NCBI RefSeq assembly: GCF_031755915.1
Contig: NC_083383.1
Location: 31,351,501 to 31,415,500, forward strand
Length of the DNA stretch: 64,000 nucleotides
Source: Ziziphus jujuba
Taxonomy: Eukaryota; Streptophyta; Magnoliopsida; Rosales; Rhamnaceae
Direction of reading: 5' to 3'
Positions 36,063-47,985 of the stretch are shown here, in pieces (position 1 is the stretch's first letter; each line of letters starts with the position of its first letter). The notes under the pieces were generated by a model. The model was given only the letters and a program-made list of their open reading frames with translations, made no database searches and had not been told where the DNA came from. The position numbers and the translations under genes are program-made.

Positions 36063-36583
36063 TTTTATAATAAATATTTACTGGTATAAAATCAAAAACC
36101 AAATTAAACTAATCTCTCCATTCATTATAATAGTAAACAAAAAATAACAAATTATATTAAATAGACAATAATAATAACACTTCAACAAATCATCTCTCTC
36201 GATTTTATATACTTATTATAACAATAAAAACCTAAATTAAATCTCTCAAATTAACCAAAATTATCATTGAAATCATATTTTAAATATTAATTTCAGTAAC
36301 CAAAAAAGCATATCTAAATTAACAATTACTAATATGAAACTAACTTTAATTAAGAGAAAAAAGGGAGAAAAAAAGGAATAAAAGTTTATATTCCTAATTA
36401 AGTAAAAAAAGGATAAATTAACAATTACTGCATCACCTATCTTAATATTTTTTATACTTCTGCTATTTATATCAATTGAGTCCTTGTATGGGCTAGACAT
36501 TTATCTTCTCAAATGCATAATATGAATCCTTTTTATACAAAGCACTTGGAATAATTAATAATTAATAATTTTATTGTCTACGG
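35878..36583. other. Intergenic, AT-rich; no gene seen
   Basis: Contains A-rich runs with interspersed G (36027-36061). No supported frame. Confidence 0.6.
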
Positions 36584-37185
36584 TTGAGTGATCCTGATCA
36601 GTTTCCCCAAGGAAGTGAAACAGAACGAATGCATGGTAATGCTGGTAGTCAGAGCGAAACAGAAAATCAAGGATCATCTGGACAAGGATTTCCTCGTCAA
36701 CAATTTCAAACTCTGCATCAAGCTGTGCAAATACCTCTTGCTACTGCAACCATTCCCATTCCTTCTCTAAACGCAGTATATTATTCTTTATTCATCCTCG
36801 TTTTGGACTTGCATTTGGCGACTGTTATTCATATCCTTTTCTTTTTCTTTTTCCCCCTTGATCTTGTCAACCAATTCCAGATTCTCTACACATTCTTTGT
36901 GAGTTTTTGAACCGCATGGAGCAGAACCTTGTGCAAAATGGTTTTCGTACTAAAACCCGATATCTTTTGTCTTTACTTGAAAACAATTGCATAGGATAAA
37001 CTATTCTTCTTCAACCAGGTTACCAGACAAATTTATCTTCAAAGAATTCTGATAGCATCCAAGGATAGACTTACCTTCCAATACAAACGGTTTGCATGCA
37101 CCTGAAGCTTTGAGCATTGTTCGACCTCATGCAGAATGCTTGCTCAGAAGACATGCTGTTGCTGCACTATCTATAATTACTGTAT
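36584..37185 (+). pseudogene. BAG6/Scythe-like ubiquitin-domain protein, fragment
   Basis: Two pieces are recognisable. At 36587-36775 the frame reads DPDQFPQGSETE, then GFPRQQFQTLHQAVQIPLAT, a Gln/Pro-rich segment. At 37076-37185 another frame reads NGLHAPEALSIV, HAECLLRRHAVAALS, matching the conserved helical segment of plant BAG6-like proteins (pattern PEALS-V---AE-LL--HA--ALS). Stops and a missing middle separate them. BAG6-like proteins act in protein quality control. The N-terminal ubiquitin-like domain is not present. Confidence 0.5.
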
Positions 37186-38846
37186 TCTGAAGCGTTTTAT
37201 ATTATCTCTTTGTATCTAACTTAACTGCATTTGAGTTCTATTATGCTATTTTTATGTCTTTAGTATATCAGCCAAAACCTTAGAATCCAGAAGCTATGTT
37301 GGGGCAATAGAGTTGGATTTTTTTTGCCGGATGCACTGTTAAGGTTGATTTCCTGGTTATGTCATAAACAAATTTCTGTATATTGCTATAGCACATTATA
37401 CAATGTAATCAATTTAAAAAAAATTGATGCAAACACGGGGAATGTGTTTCTGTTCTAAAATGGCATTCTTTTATAAGGAACATTCGCTTTTACTAATTAA
37501 GATTAAAATAATACACTGTATAATAAGGATGCAAAAAGATAATATATAGCAAGAGTTTAATTAACTGGTTATGTTCTTAAAGATAGATTCCAAAAGAGTT
37601 ATTAATTCCACAAGTTTTGAGTGAGCTGAACTGGCAAAGTGAGGCTTACAATTTCTTTGCTCTTTTTTCAATCTTGTAGTCCATTATCAAGCAATTAGGT
37701 TTATGGTGTGGAGTCACAATGACAATTGGATGGTCTTTAGTAATGATGAGGGTGCAATAAAGTATTTTATCTGTTGAATTAGAGCTTTTTATTTGTCGTC
37801 ATTCACGAATTATTTAAAATTTTTGCTGAAAAATTAGTAGTTCTAAGGTTTTTTTTTTTGTACATATGGCAGTACCTTTAGGTATTGATAAGAATAGAAT
37901 GAATAATGCGAAGGCCAATAACTCTGCTCATGAAGAATCAGTTCGGGACTTGAGGTAGTTATTGATAGTTTTGTCTTTTGTGTATTAACTATAATTCAAG
38001 TGATTAAACTCATTTACTATCAATATTTAACTCAGGCGGGTCATGGGATCTGTTTATTTTTACTTATTTACAGTAAATACAAGTGATTAAACTTTTCTAT
38101 AAAAATAAATCACTACAAGTAGACAGTTATTTAGAAAACAGTAAGCATGAAGTATTTGTCTGATATTATACGGATATAAGGTTATAAAGAAGCAAGAATT
38201 GAATAATTTCCTTTTAACTTTTCTATAGTCTATATTTATGTGATTGCAGGTATGTATTTTGCAGATACAAAAAGGAAGAACAACACTCTACACCCCCAAA
38301 GTAATATCAGAGCTAACTAAAAGTATATATATAGAATAAAACTACATAAGTAGGGAATAAAATGCTACAAACGAAAATAAGGGACATAATGGGTGAGGAA
38401 TTGAAAGCTGCAGCTAGCTACCTGACATAGAGAATAAAAACAAAGAAAAGAGTGAGATGATATCATCCCAGTGAGTGGTGAATTAACAGTAATAATAATA
38501 ATATAATAAAATAATTTAACTTTGAGAATTCATTACTAGTGTTGTATATGTGCATTTTGCATGTTATTGCAGAGTTTGAGCTACTACTTTTAGATTTCAA
38601 ATTGTTGCATTCTGTTTCTGCATGTCAAAAAGACTACCATATTGGACACAAGATTGTATTGTAAGCTTCATCACACGGCTCATTTCATAAACACTGGTGG
38701 AATGAGTGTATTGTAAGCTTTGCCGTGTATCAGAATGTATTGCCACATATGTCTTCAACGGTCAGCTAGGATTTTGAATCTTTCACTTCTTTCTTTTTCT
38801 TTTCATTACTACATTACTAAAATAAACAAGTAACGTAGTGATTAGC
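37186..38846. other. Intergenic, downstream of the channel gene; no gene seen
   Basis: AT-rich. A short stretch near 37866-37960 reads MAVPLGIDKNRMNN and could be another scrap of the BAG6-like remnant, but this is too weak to call. Confidence 0.5.
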
Positions 38847-41565
38847 TTAAAAAAGAGAGTTTAGTACAAACCTGATATTGATGATATCTTCTTTAACAAA
38901 CGCCGCCCATTCTTGTTGCACTTCATAAATTTCCTCTGATATATAAGTTTCTTTTTCTTTGAACTACAAAGAATGTATAAAACATAGTAATTAAAATATA
39001 AAGTTAATCATAAGATATAAAACTTTAATGAATAAATCAATTTGATGCTTAACATTTAATTATAAATTTCCTCTTACCTTTTGTACAATAGAGCATTTTG
39101 GATCTTCAATAATTTCTTTCATGTATCTCATCACATAATAACCACATTCAACATTTTTTTGTTGTTGAGGACACTACATTTGAATAACCATACAATAAAA
39201 TAGGGTCAAAAAACATTTATTATTATGCTAAATACTTAAAAGCTTCATAAACACAATCACCAAAACAAATTAATATGCCATGTTAAATTTATATTTTACC
39301 TTTACTATAGTCCAAACTATATTCTTCACAACTTTATGCCCCATTTGCTCATTAAACAGTTTTAGGCCACTTCAAGGAGGAAAATAGACATTAATTGCAA
39401 TTATTATGATGATCATAAGTAAACGAATATTAGTGAATGCAATATTATATGGTAAACTTACACATCAACATCTGTTCTTATTTGTTGAGGAACATCCTTT
39501 TTGATAATAGGATCCAAGAAATAAACCTTATCTTCATGAGGATGGATGATTATTAACATCCAATGTACCCTAACATGTCACATAACCAAATAGTTCGATA
39601 CGTAAAGTTTGTAAAAATTGTAAACAAAACAAATTCTAAAATGGTAAAGTAACTAGAAAAGACTTACGAATGATGAAAAGGAGCAATGAATAATTGGTGT
39701 TCATTTGAATTTTTCAATCTTTTTGCTATTGCAAGCGATCTATCCTCATGAGAATCCACAAGAGTAGCTATTGTATTTGGATCCACAAATTTATACACAT
39801 CCGTCAAACCACGCTCTTTAAGTATGTTGTAAAGGTGCCTGAAAAAAAAAAATTTTTTTTCATAAATATTTTGCCAATCTATTCGAAATTAAATCCAAAC
39901 TGCATAATAATTAATATTACCTCATGTACATTGCAACGCAAGTGGCTGAAATCTTATCTATTCGGCAAAATTCCAAAATATCATCTCTAGAAAGATAGGT
40001 ATCATAATGACGCCCAAAGATTTCATCCTTCATTTCTATCTTAATTATTTCATCAGATTTCATATGTTTATCAGCATATGTTGACACAACAGATAATGGC
40101 AAATCAATCCTTCCTTGTGCATGCGATGGTGAAGCTATAAGCTGTAAAACTTGTTCCATTTTCTGCTTGTCAGAAGGGTATAGTCGAACGATACCATTCA
40201 ATAACTCTTTTTCAATTGAAAGGAGGATAGCTGATCCAATAGCACGAACACTATAAGGCTGCACAATATCATTAAATATAGCTATTCCTCCGATATCATT
40301 GTGCAAATCAAAAGGGGTAACATCCTCTGATCCATTTTTTATATCTACCCTTTCCTGCAACAAAAAATAAAAAAAATAAAAAAAAAAAGGATGAAAGAAA
40401 AAGAAGTTGCTTAGACGTGTAAAAACTTATTATGAAATATAAGTTGCTATATATAAGAAAACAACTAAACAAATTGATGCAATATTAAGTCATTTAAACA
40501 CCACCAGTGTGGCTACTTCCAAAATTACATAGTAAAATAAGAGAAACAACAAATGAGAAGTCCTCCATTCTATTAAGACAAAACCACCCATTATTGCACA
40601 CACCATAGCCAAAAGGCATCATATAAATTGTCTTTGTCTACTAACAACTAATTCATTTTGACATGGTCAAATAACCAAATCAAAACACCTAACTTTTTAT
40701 TTAGAAGATTAGGATGACAAGAAATGAAGAAAACGATTTACAAATAAACTGCAATAATGAATACTTGTGGTAAATCAAAGATTACCAATGAACAATCGAA
40801 CTGAATGTAGAGCTTTTGTACAACATCTCCCTTTTCCAATATGAATTCTCCTGGAAGGAAAAACTCCTTGTGTAATTGATAAACCTGTAAAACTTATGTT
40901 AATTAACCAACTGCAACAAAATATGATAATTTGATTTAGTGTCTCCTTATAAGTTAAGTAAACAGAACATATTAGATAATTTTGATTTAGAAATTAAACA
41001 AGGAAAATGTCTCACGATTTGCTTCTTGAAGTCCAGCGAGCATGCTGAGAAGAGAATAGTGTCCTTAACACTTTTCATGTATAAGTGTTTACAAATCTGC
41101 AATGAAAAAAAAAATATATTTAATCTTAAAATCATTAAAAGCTTAAATATAAGATTCAAATGTTTTATCATATTTTACCTCCCTACGTGTTGAAAGAGGC
41201 AGATCGTGCAAAAACTTATCATCTTCATACCCCACTTCTAATTCTAACTTCTTCCTATCTATAATGTTATTGCAAATTTCAGGTGGAAGCTTGTTTCTTT
41301 TAACAAAATCATATATACGGCCCTTCATTTCCTTGAAATTCTGTCTGCTTGTTTTATGCTCCACCACATTTGTTACTATCCCTGTTGCGGTGCCTATCAC
41401 AAATATACTGACAAACATGCATAAAGCGAAAAATAACATCTCGACTATATTCTGTGGATGGACATCACCGTATCCTATAAAATGAAAAAAAGAAAAGAAA
41501 GGAAAAGGCAAAAAACAAAAGAAGGCATTATTACAGACAAAGAAGAATCACGGACCAAAACTTAA

Positions 41566-41597
<32 letters not shown>

Positions 41598-43470
41598 TCC
41601 ACTATCATGTTATACAACATAAGTAATAAACATGTTTTTTTTAAGAAGCTGACTTGGTCACTTACCAACTGTTGTGACGGTAGCACAAGAAAAATAGAAG
41701 GAAGCCGCATAGCGCTTCCATTGCTCAAGCTGTCTGAATGTGGTAGTGTTTGCATCAGACAGGGACAAAACATCCATAGCCTTACCCATCCATGTGTTTT
41801 TATCTGCTCCTCGGAGGTCACCTATGTAGGTTGCTGCACAGACTACATAATGAATCAGAAGCAAAATGGCAAGTAGATAATGTCCAATGATCCTCAACAA
41901 CATATAACTAACTTCCCACGAGCGAAAATTACTCTGCAGATCTATAATAAACCTTCGAACTTTGAACCATCTACAACTTCTAAACAAGATGAAGGCCCCT
42001 GTTGCTTCTCTCCATCCTTTCTCTTTGCAATTCTGTTCAAAATAAATTGAAAACCTTATTTTTCTCATAATTTTTACATCTACATGAAAATTGATTCAAA
42101 ATAGCAGTAATATTATTGAAACCAATGAGTGGTGCAGTACCTTGGATATCTCAGTCCACGGTAAAAAAGCAATAAAATTCACAGTGATAAGCAAATAATG
42201 GCTGTAAAGACAGAAAAACAAAATTAACAAATTGATTCTTATTAAAATTTGACATCAAACATCAATTTAGAAGTAGAACTCTCTTTATATCTAAAGTAAG
42301 ATAACAGGCCTCTTCAATTGCCCTTAATTCAGTCGCTAGAGAAGAAATCAGTTTGACAAGAGGCTTGGATAAAGCTAGGGAAGCTCCTACTTAAATGACT
42401 AAAATATATTTACTATAAGTTTTTAATAACTTGTAAAATATAATATGTAAACTGTAAATTTTCTTTTATTTTTTGCCAATCAAATGCTGTCACTACTTTT
42501 GACAATCAAATGCTGTCACTACTGTTTTGGACTTTCACTTAGTTTTCTTTTGTATGCACCTCAAGTGTTAGAAAATGCAGGAAAATCAGAAAATAACTAA
42601 TAGCTTGTCACAGAAGGAATACAAGTAGCGCAGTATACATTGCAGACTAGCAAGTATTCAGTATAAGAAACTCAAATTTAAATGAATGCATATAGTGTGT
42701 ATATATATATATACAGTTGTTAAATTTATTATAGGTAAAGATTAGAGAAAGAAAACTTACCCTACAATGTCTTCTCTGATTCCGCACCCCCTGTACTTTC
42801 TCAGGGCATTGCATAATGCTAAGCATGTGTCGAGCAACATGCCAACGCTTAAAGCATGATGGAATCTGTAGAGATGGGTGTGGTATGGGATCCTGCGAAA
42901 AAATCCCCACTCAAGAGGTGTAAATACCAGCCAGTAAAGTGACATAATCAACATTCCAAGTTTCCACAACCAGCAGCTCCTCCTGCAAATTTTCAAAGTT
43001 TTATGATTGGTAAAAAATTTAATATACATTGTATATAAATCTTTGATAAGAAATTAATATTTCACTTACCATTTAATAAGATGTTCTCTAGTTAGATTGA
43101 GTAAGTGACGTAGCTTGGCTAAGTAACTTTTGCAGGATTTATAAAACTCGCAGACACATTTTTTGCAGGATTCATAACGCTTGGGGATCCAATCCTCGAA
43201 CCATTCATACTTTTTTTTTATGCCGAGCTTATTTACCAACAATTCATACTTTCTCTTTATGCTGGAGAAAACAGATTTAACTTTTTCTTTGGTAAGAGGG
43301 CTGCCACCTTGTTCAAGGTCATTACAACTCCACAGCCGGAAAGCATTTTTCTTCTTCTCCTTTGCAGGACTGGAAGCTGCTTCAGTACTCTCAGAGATGC
43401 CCTGAGAACTGGTAGCCATGCTTTCTACTTCCTTTTCCTTTTTTTCTTGTGAAGCAGTATTCTCCTCCAT
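38847..43470 (-). CDS. SKOR/GORK-like K+ channel fused to a C48 (Ulp1-like) cysteine protease, 840 aa
   Basis: Coding exons: 43470-43070, 42982-42761, 42201-42141, 42032-41666, 41474-41179, 41096-41016, 40884-40786, 40354-39921, 39838-39668, 39569-39462, 39369-39300, 39173-39078, 38963-38847. All have GT-AG borders, phases agree, and the total is 2523 bases with no internal stop. The acceptor before the ATG (AG at 43479-43478) implies an untranslated first exon. Residues: 1-133 charged Lys/Cys-rich N-terminus; about 134-350 S1-S5 (FTPLEWGFF in S1, basic S4 SCRWFKVRRF); TTVGYGD filter with GYGD at 351-354; S6 and C-linker; about 477-581 cyclic-nucleotide-binding-like fold (EFFLPGEFILEKGDVV, FNDIVQPYSVRA). 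SKOR-type channels then have ankyrin repeats. Here residues about 590-840 are a C48 peptidase tail like those of plant transposons, with His713 (SVHWMLI), Asp730 (YFLDPI), Gln774 (CPQQ) and Cys780 (VECGYYVM). Probable membrane location; substrate unknown. Confidence 0.86.
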
Positions 43471-43565
43471 TACAGACCTGGTACACAAACAGAAAGAAAT
43501 GGCGTAAACAATGAAATATTGCATGGTTGAATGGAGGATTTGCATAAAGTAATAATCCCATTACC

Positions 43566-43935
43566 TTACTGAAAGAGGGGCGAGGGGCGGGCGGAGAGAG
43601 GTGGGAATTTGAGAGAGAGAGAGAGAGTAGAGCTGTCTCTGTCTGTGTTTTGATAAATGTGGCTATGCAATACTGAAAGAGAAGCGAGCGGAGAGAAAAT
43701 GGGATTTTCAGAGAGAGTAGAGCTGGCTGTGTTTATTGCATGGAAGAAGTGGGCGAGGGGCGGGCGGAGAGAGGTGGGATTTTGAGAGAGAGAGAGAGAG
43801 AGCGAGAGAGTAGAGCTGTCTCTGTCTGTGTTTTGATAAATGTGGTTATGCAATACTGAAAGAGGGGCGGGCGGAGAGAAAATGGGATTTTCAGAGAGAG
43901 TAGAGCTGGCTGTGTTTATTGCATGGAAGAAGTTA
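43566..43935. repeat. Tandem duplication (about 173-182 bp units) at the channel gene 5' end
   Basis: Two units share CGAGGGGCGGGCGGAGAGAG (43581, 43754), a (GA)n run, TAGAGCTGTCTCTGTCTGTG and TGCAATACTGAAAGAG. A third, diverged partial unit lies at about 44222-44340 (TGCAATACTGAAAGAGCGGC, GCACGGGAAGAAGTTAA). This is the likely promoter or first untranslated exon of the channel gene. Such GA-rich tracts are common in plant 5' leaders. Confidence 0.85.
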
Positions 43936-44957
43936 ATAAAAGATGGAATAAGGAAAATAAGGGACGATGCGGCGTCTAGTCTTAATTTTGTATTAGTTTA
44001 AAGCCACGTAGGATTGGGGAATGGACAAAGCGATATCCCACGTGATTGTTTAAGTATTTTTTTAATGATTAGTTACTATTTATAATTATTGAAATAAAGA
44101 AAAGATATTCCACGTGTTTTTTATTATTTTTTAATGATTAGTTAGTATTGAAATAAAGATTATTATTATAGGTAATGTTCTTCTGCTTGAAATACTGAAA
44201 CAACAATGACCTGATGGATGAACTTGGTTCTGCAATACTGAAAGAGCGGCGGACGGAGAGAAATGGGATTTGGAGAGAGAGAAGGGCCGTCTGTCTTTTT
44301 GCACGGGAAGAAGTTAAAAAACAGGATGCAATGAGGAAAATCAGGTAGAATGGACCCATAGCCATTTCCACGTGTTAATAACTTTGACCTTTATTTTTAC
44401 TCGAGAATGCTGCTATCTGCGGCGTTTTTTTTTTTTTTCAGTTGGCATTTACCTTTTTGTTTGGATTAAGATTATTTCATTGGTTGCATAAGAAAATACA
44501 GATTGAAAAGAGAACACCACAAAAAACACACCCATCGTTTTGGCATTATGCTCATGGACCTCGCATTCGACCGCAATCGTGCCATGTCCGTGGTAAGCTT
44601 CGTACGCCTCCGCCGGAATATCCTCCGCTGTCCTCGCCTACATCATAAGTATGCTGTTTATTCGCATCAAAGATCCCTCTGCGATTCTTTTATTTTATTT
44701 TATTTTTTTTATTTTTACACAGCATAACTTATGAATTGGATTGGGTTGTTTGGGGATTAATTTATTCGGTATTTAGGATTATGATATACATGGTAAGATT
44801 TTGAATTCTGTATGCTTAAAAAAGGCACATAAACAAGTGAAAATCATATGCCTTCTCAGGTATCAATGGTGGATTGTCAGTTCTTCTAACAGCAAGTTTT
44901 TTGTTTTTGTTTTTTGGGTTTTTCCAAAAGTAATAACTTTTCCTAACTTCATTACAG
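43936..44957. promoter_or_regulatory. Interval between divergent channel and ATG10-like genes
   Basis: Noncoding for both neighbours as far as can be seen. The motif CCACGTG/CACGTGTT type (G-box core CACGTG or CACGT) recurs at about 44039, 44112 and 44371. A GC-richer patch at 44545-44648 with an open frame (MLMDLAFDRNRAMS) followed by splice-like AAG/TATG was not recognised. The expected N-terminal exon of ATG10 was not found here. Confidence 0.4.
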
Positions 44958-46619
44958 GAAGAAGAGGTTTATGAGGAAATTAACACTGAAAAAGAGGAAC
45001 TTGTTGATAATGCCACTCTGGTGTGTACAATATTACAAGTGCTTTAATTGTTTTAGTTAGAGTTTGTTTTACTCAAATCTTGGAGCGTGATTGTATTGTA
45101 TCTCTTAATCCATTTTTCATTCTCTTTTTTGTTTGCAAGGTTGAGAGCAATAGCTGTGAATTACATTGTTATGATTTCCATACAGTGTACAGTGCTGCAT
45201 ATCGGGTTCCTCTGCTATATTTCCGTCTCTACAGCATTGGTATGCTAATCTCTTTGAGTCTGTACAACTTGGGTAACTTGTTCTTCCTATTTGGTAAAAG
45301 ATCATTTTGAACTTGGTTTGTTTATGAATGTGATTGGTTTATTCTGGTTAAGTAAATATAAGCATACTTTTTATCCATATGCTAATCTATCCATATCCAG
45401 CACTTGAGGTGGTAAAAGTTTGTACTTCTATGCTTTATAGATGGACAACCTTTGGTGTTGGATGAATTGAAAAACCTTCCTTCATGCTCAGAAAAGTTGC
45501 TACTGGAATCAAAGTGGACATTTATAACCCAAGAGGTGCATTTCTCTTATTCTTTTGTTGTCATTTGTTTGATTCTGTATCTCTTCGTAGTTTTAGATGC
45601 AGTGAAGTTAGATACATATCTCTTTGTAACAGCTTCCTCCAATGTAAAGCTTATGTTGCAAATGGGAAGATTAAACAGCATGGATTCAAATTCTGAGTGA
45701 TTCCACCGTGGTTCTGACTTTTAGCGTTCTTGATTCATATAGGATACTGATGTAGTTAACATAAGAGTAAGTGCCAAAGAAAAGTGCGTTTATGCTTTAA
45801 AACAGTACTCCAAGTGTATAGGAGTTATCAACAATGGAATAGGTTTTATTATATGACAGTAGCAGATGTGTAACAAAAGAAGCTTTACTTGTATATACAA
45901 ACAAGAGAAAGAGATGTAGTTTCCATTTCATTGGGATTGCTTTGATGATACTTGATACCATATATCTGCTTTGTGATCAATTTTATGATATTTTCTAAAA
46001 TCTGGAAAGCTGAGTTAAAAACATTTTAAGCTTGTAAGTTCCATGGAGGTACTTCTTTCATGTCACCAATTTGATAACCAAAGTTAGGCCAACATCATTT
46101 CAACTTAGAAGGTGATTTCTTTTTTTTTTTTTTCTTTTTTTTTTTTTTTTATAAATAGAAAACTGTGTGCTCCAACCATTTTTTGAATAATGGGTTCCTT
46201 AGATCACTGGTCACGTTGTGAAGGATCTTTCTAAGATGGTATGCATGTTTACTTCTTGCTAAACTTGTCATGTGCAGTCAAATTTATTTTTAAGAGATGC
46301 ATATTTTTTGAAACTGTAATTGTGCTTTTTATCTTAGGAGCTGACGATGTTAGTTAAAATTTTTACTGCTATCAATTTTAGGAGCATCCACACTTGAATA
46401 GACCATGGTACAAGCTACATCTATGTGGAACAAGCGAGTGGATGAAGCTGCTTTTCAGCAGTGATGCTTCTCTGGCCAAAAAAGGGAGTAATTGTTGAAC
46501 CATACCTTGTTTCGTGGCCCTCAGTTGTTGGAAAAGTGGTTGGTTTTACTATCCCGTTTGAATTACTTAATCGTCTCAAGTCATCGTTGTTAAGTTGCTG
46601 CAAACACGATGCTGGATAA
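44958..46619 (+). pseudogene. ATG10: ATG10-like autophagy E2 enzyme, 5'-truncated and frameshifted
   Basis: Exons: 44958-45020 (EEEVYEEINTEKEELVDNAT), 45140-45239 (VESNSCELHCYDFHTVYSAA...YRVPLLYFRLYS), 45441-45535 (DGQPLVLDELKNLP, LLLESKWTFITQE) and 46382-46619. The last exon has HPHLNRPWYKLHLCGTSEWM, which contains the Cys of the ATG10 active-site HPCGTSEWM motif. ATG10 is the E2-like enzyme that transfers ATG12 to ATG5 in autophagosome formation. Here an extra base in the AAAAAAGGG run near 46481-46486 shifts the frame to a TGA at 46496. The normal C-terminus (LVSWPSVVGKVVGF) continues in another frame to a stop at 46619. The first exons, about 90 residues in the family, were not found. Probably a pseudogene, unless an upstream exon was missed and the short C-terminus is tolerated. 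Confidence 0.85.
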
Positions 46620-47985
46620 CAAACTGCTTTGAATGGATAAAACATATTCTTGGAGCAGCGGTTTCGCAGATTCCTCAAATATTGCTTATAAATGACAACC
46701 GGTTGTCACATTCTTATGTCTAATTTTGTCGGTGGATGGACCTTCTGTCACTTTGTAAATACATTGCACTAAGATCGAGGATATAACCAAGAAACAGAGG
46801 AGGAAGCTGATATGTCTTCGTTCCTTCTATTTGCAAAGTCAGCTTAGTCACCTGTTCTAGCTTGGACAGCTGAAGGCTCAGCCAGCCATGTAAAGATTCT
46901 TCTACTGAGCGGGAGAGCTGCATCTTATTATATAGCTCTTTTTCCTTCTTTTTGTTTTTTCGATCATAGATGTAAAAATGATCACTGACGAAAGATTATT
47001 TATTTATTTATATTTCAAATAAGGTATGTTAGTGTAGTGTTGTTAACTGGCAAACAAAGGAAAATAGTGTATTGTTTCAGTACTAGTTTTATGAATTTGG
47101 TATTTGTTTCCAATGACTTAGGTTGAATGCCAATGAGGTGACAATCTCTCATGCTAAAAAGCTGCTGGAAATCTTCTCTCCATTTTCAATCTTAAACTTT
47201 TTATACATTTAGCAATTTATGTTTATTTAATTTTTTTTTTTTTTTTTTTTTTGGGTTTAATAACTGATGCACCAAATATTTACCTAAAATAAATGGGATC
47301 CAATAAGACCAAAACAGTTTATTACAAATATTATTCTTGAATTTTAGATTGTGTTTCAATTTAATCCTTAATAATGTCAAATAAGTACGCCTAGAATTGA
47401 ACAAATAGCATTGCACAAACTTTGCTTGAATTAAAAATGTGTTAACATGGATAAAATATTTTATTATTCATGACTTCTTTTTATCAATTTTATAATTAAC
47501 TTTAAAAAAAAAAAAAAGTATTGTTACATCATGTGGCATCTTAAAATAGGTAAAACAAATTGATAAATGTGGCATTAAATCTTTATCAAAGGTTTCATTC
47601 AATATCACTAACTAGCTCTATCACAATGTCGCAAGTTCTGAACACAAAAAACCAATTAATAAGTAAGAAACATAAAAACACACCAAAAAGTACATCTTAT
47701 TGGAAGGGAAATAAATATTTCACAAACTAAATAGAAATGAATACTATATTTCTTTGTTAAATTGAAGAGTTCCGGACCTTTTTTTACCAATTCTACCTGC
47801 TGCATTGCTATTTCGTTAAAGCCTCCATGAAAAAAAAGCCATTTCATGATTTACTCTACAAGTAAATACATCCAGACCCAAGGGCATTTGTGCATAACCA
47901 CATAGTAGGGTCCCCTTCACCCAAAATTTCATGTCCAAAGTCTACCTGGAAATGTAATAGATTTGCCCATAGCTAACACTAATAA
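46620..47985. other. Intergenic; no recognised gene
   Basis: A 67-codon minus-strand frame at 46923-46720 (RSVEESLHGWLSLQLSKLEQ...) looks protein-like in composition but has no recognised family and no start context. The rest is AT-rich with a T-run at 47231-47252. Confidence 0.5.

Noticed and set aside
38847..40100. Channel and protease as two separate adjacent genes
   Set aside because: A single open exon (40354-39921) encodes parts of both, and all downstream phases agree. No stop or start separates them.
38847..43470. Reading the channel as a CNGC (cyclic-nucleotide-gated) type
   Set aside because: The pore reads TTVGYGD, the K+-selective filter of Shaker-type channels. The S1 (FTPLEWGFF) and C-linker/PGE pattern fit SKOR/GORK better.
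44503..44727. A GC-richer open frame as first exon of ATG10
   Set aside because: Its translation does not resemble the ATG10 N-terminus, and the splice phase to 44958 could not be supported.
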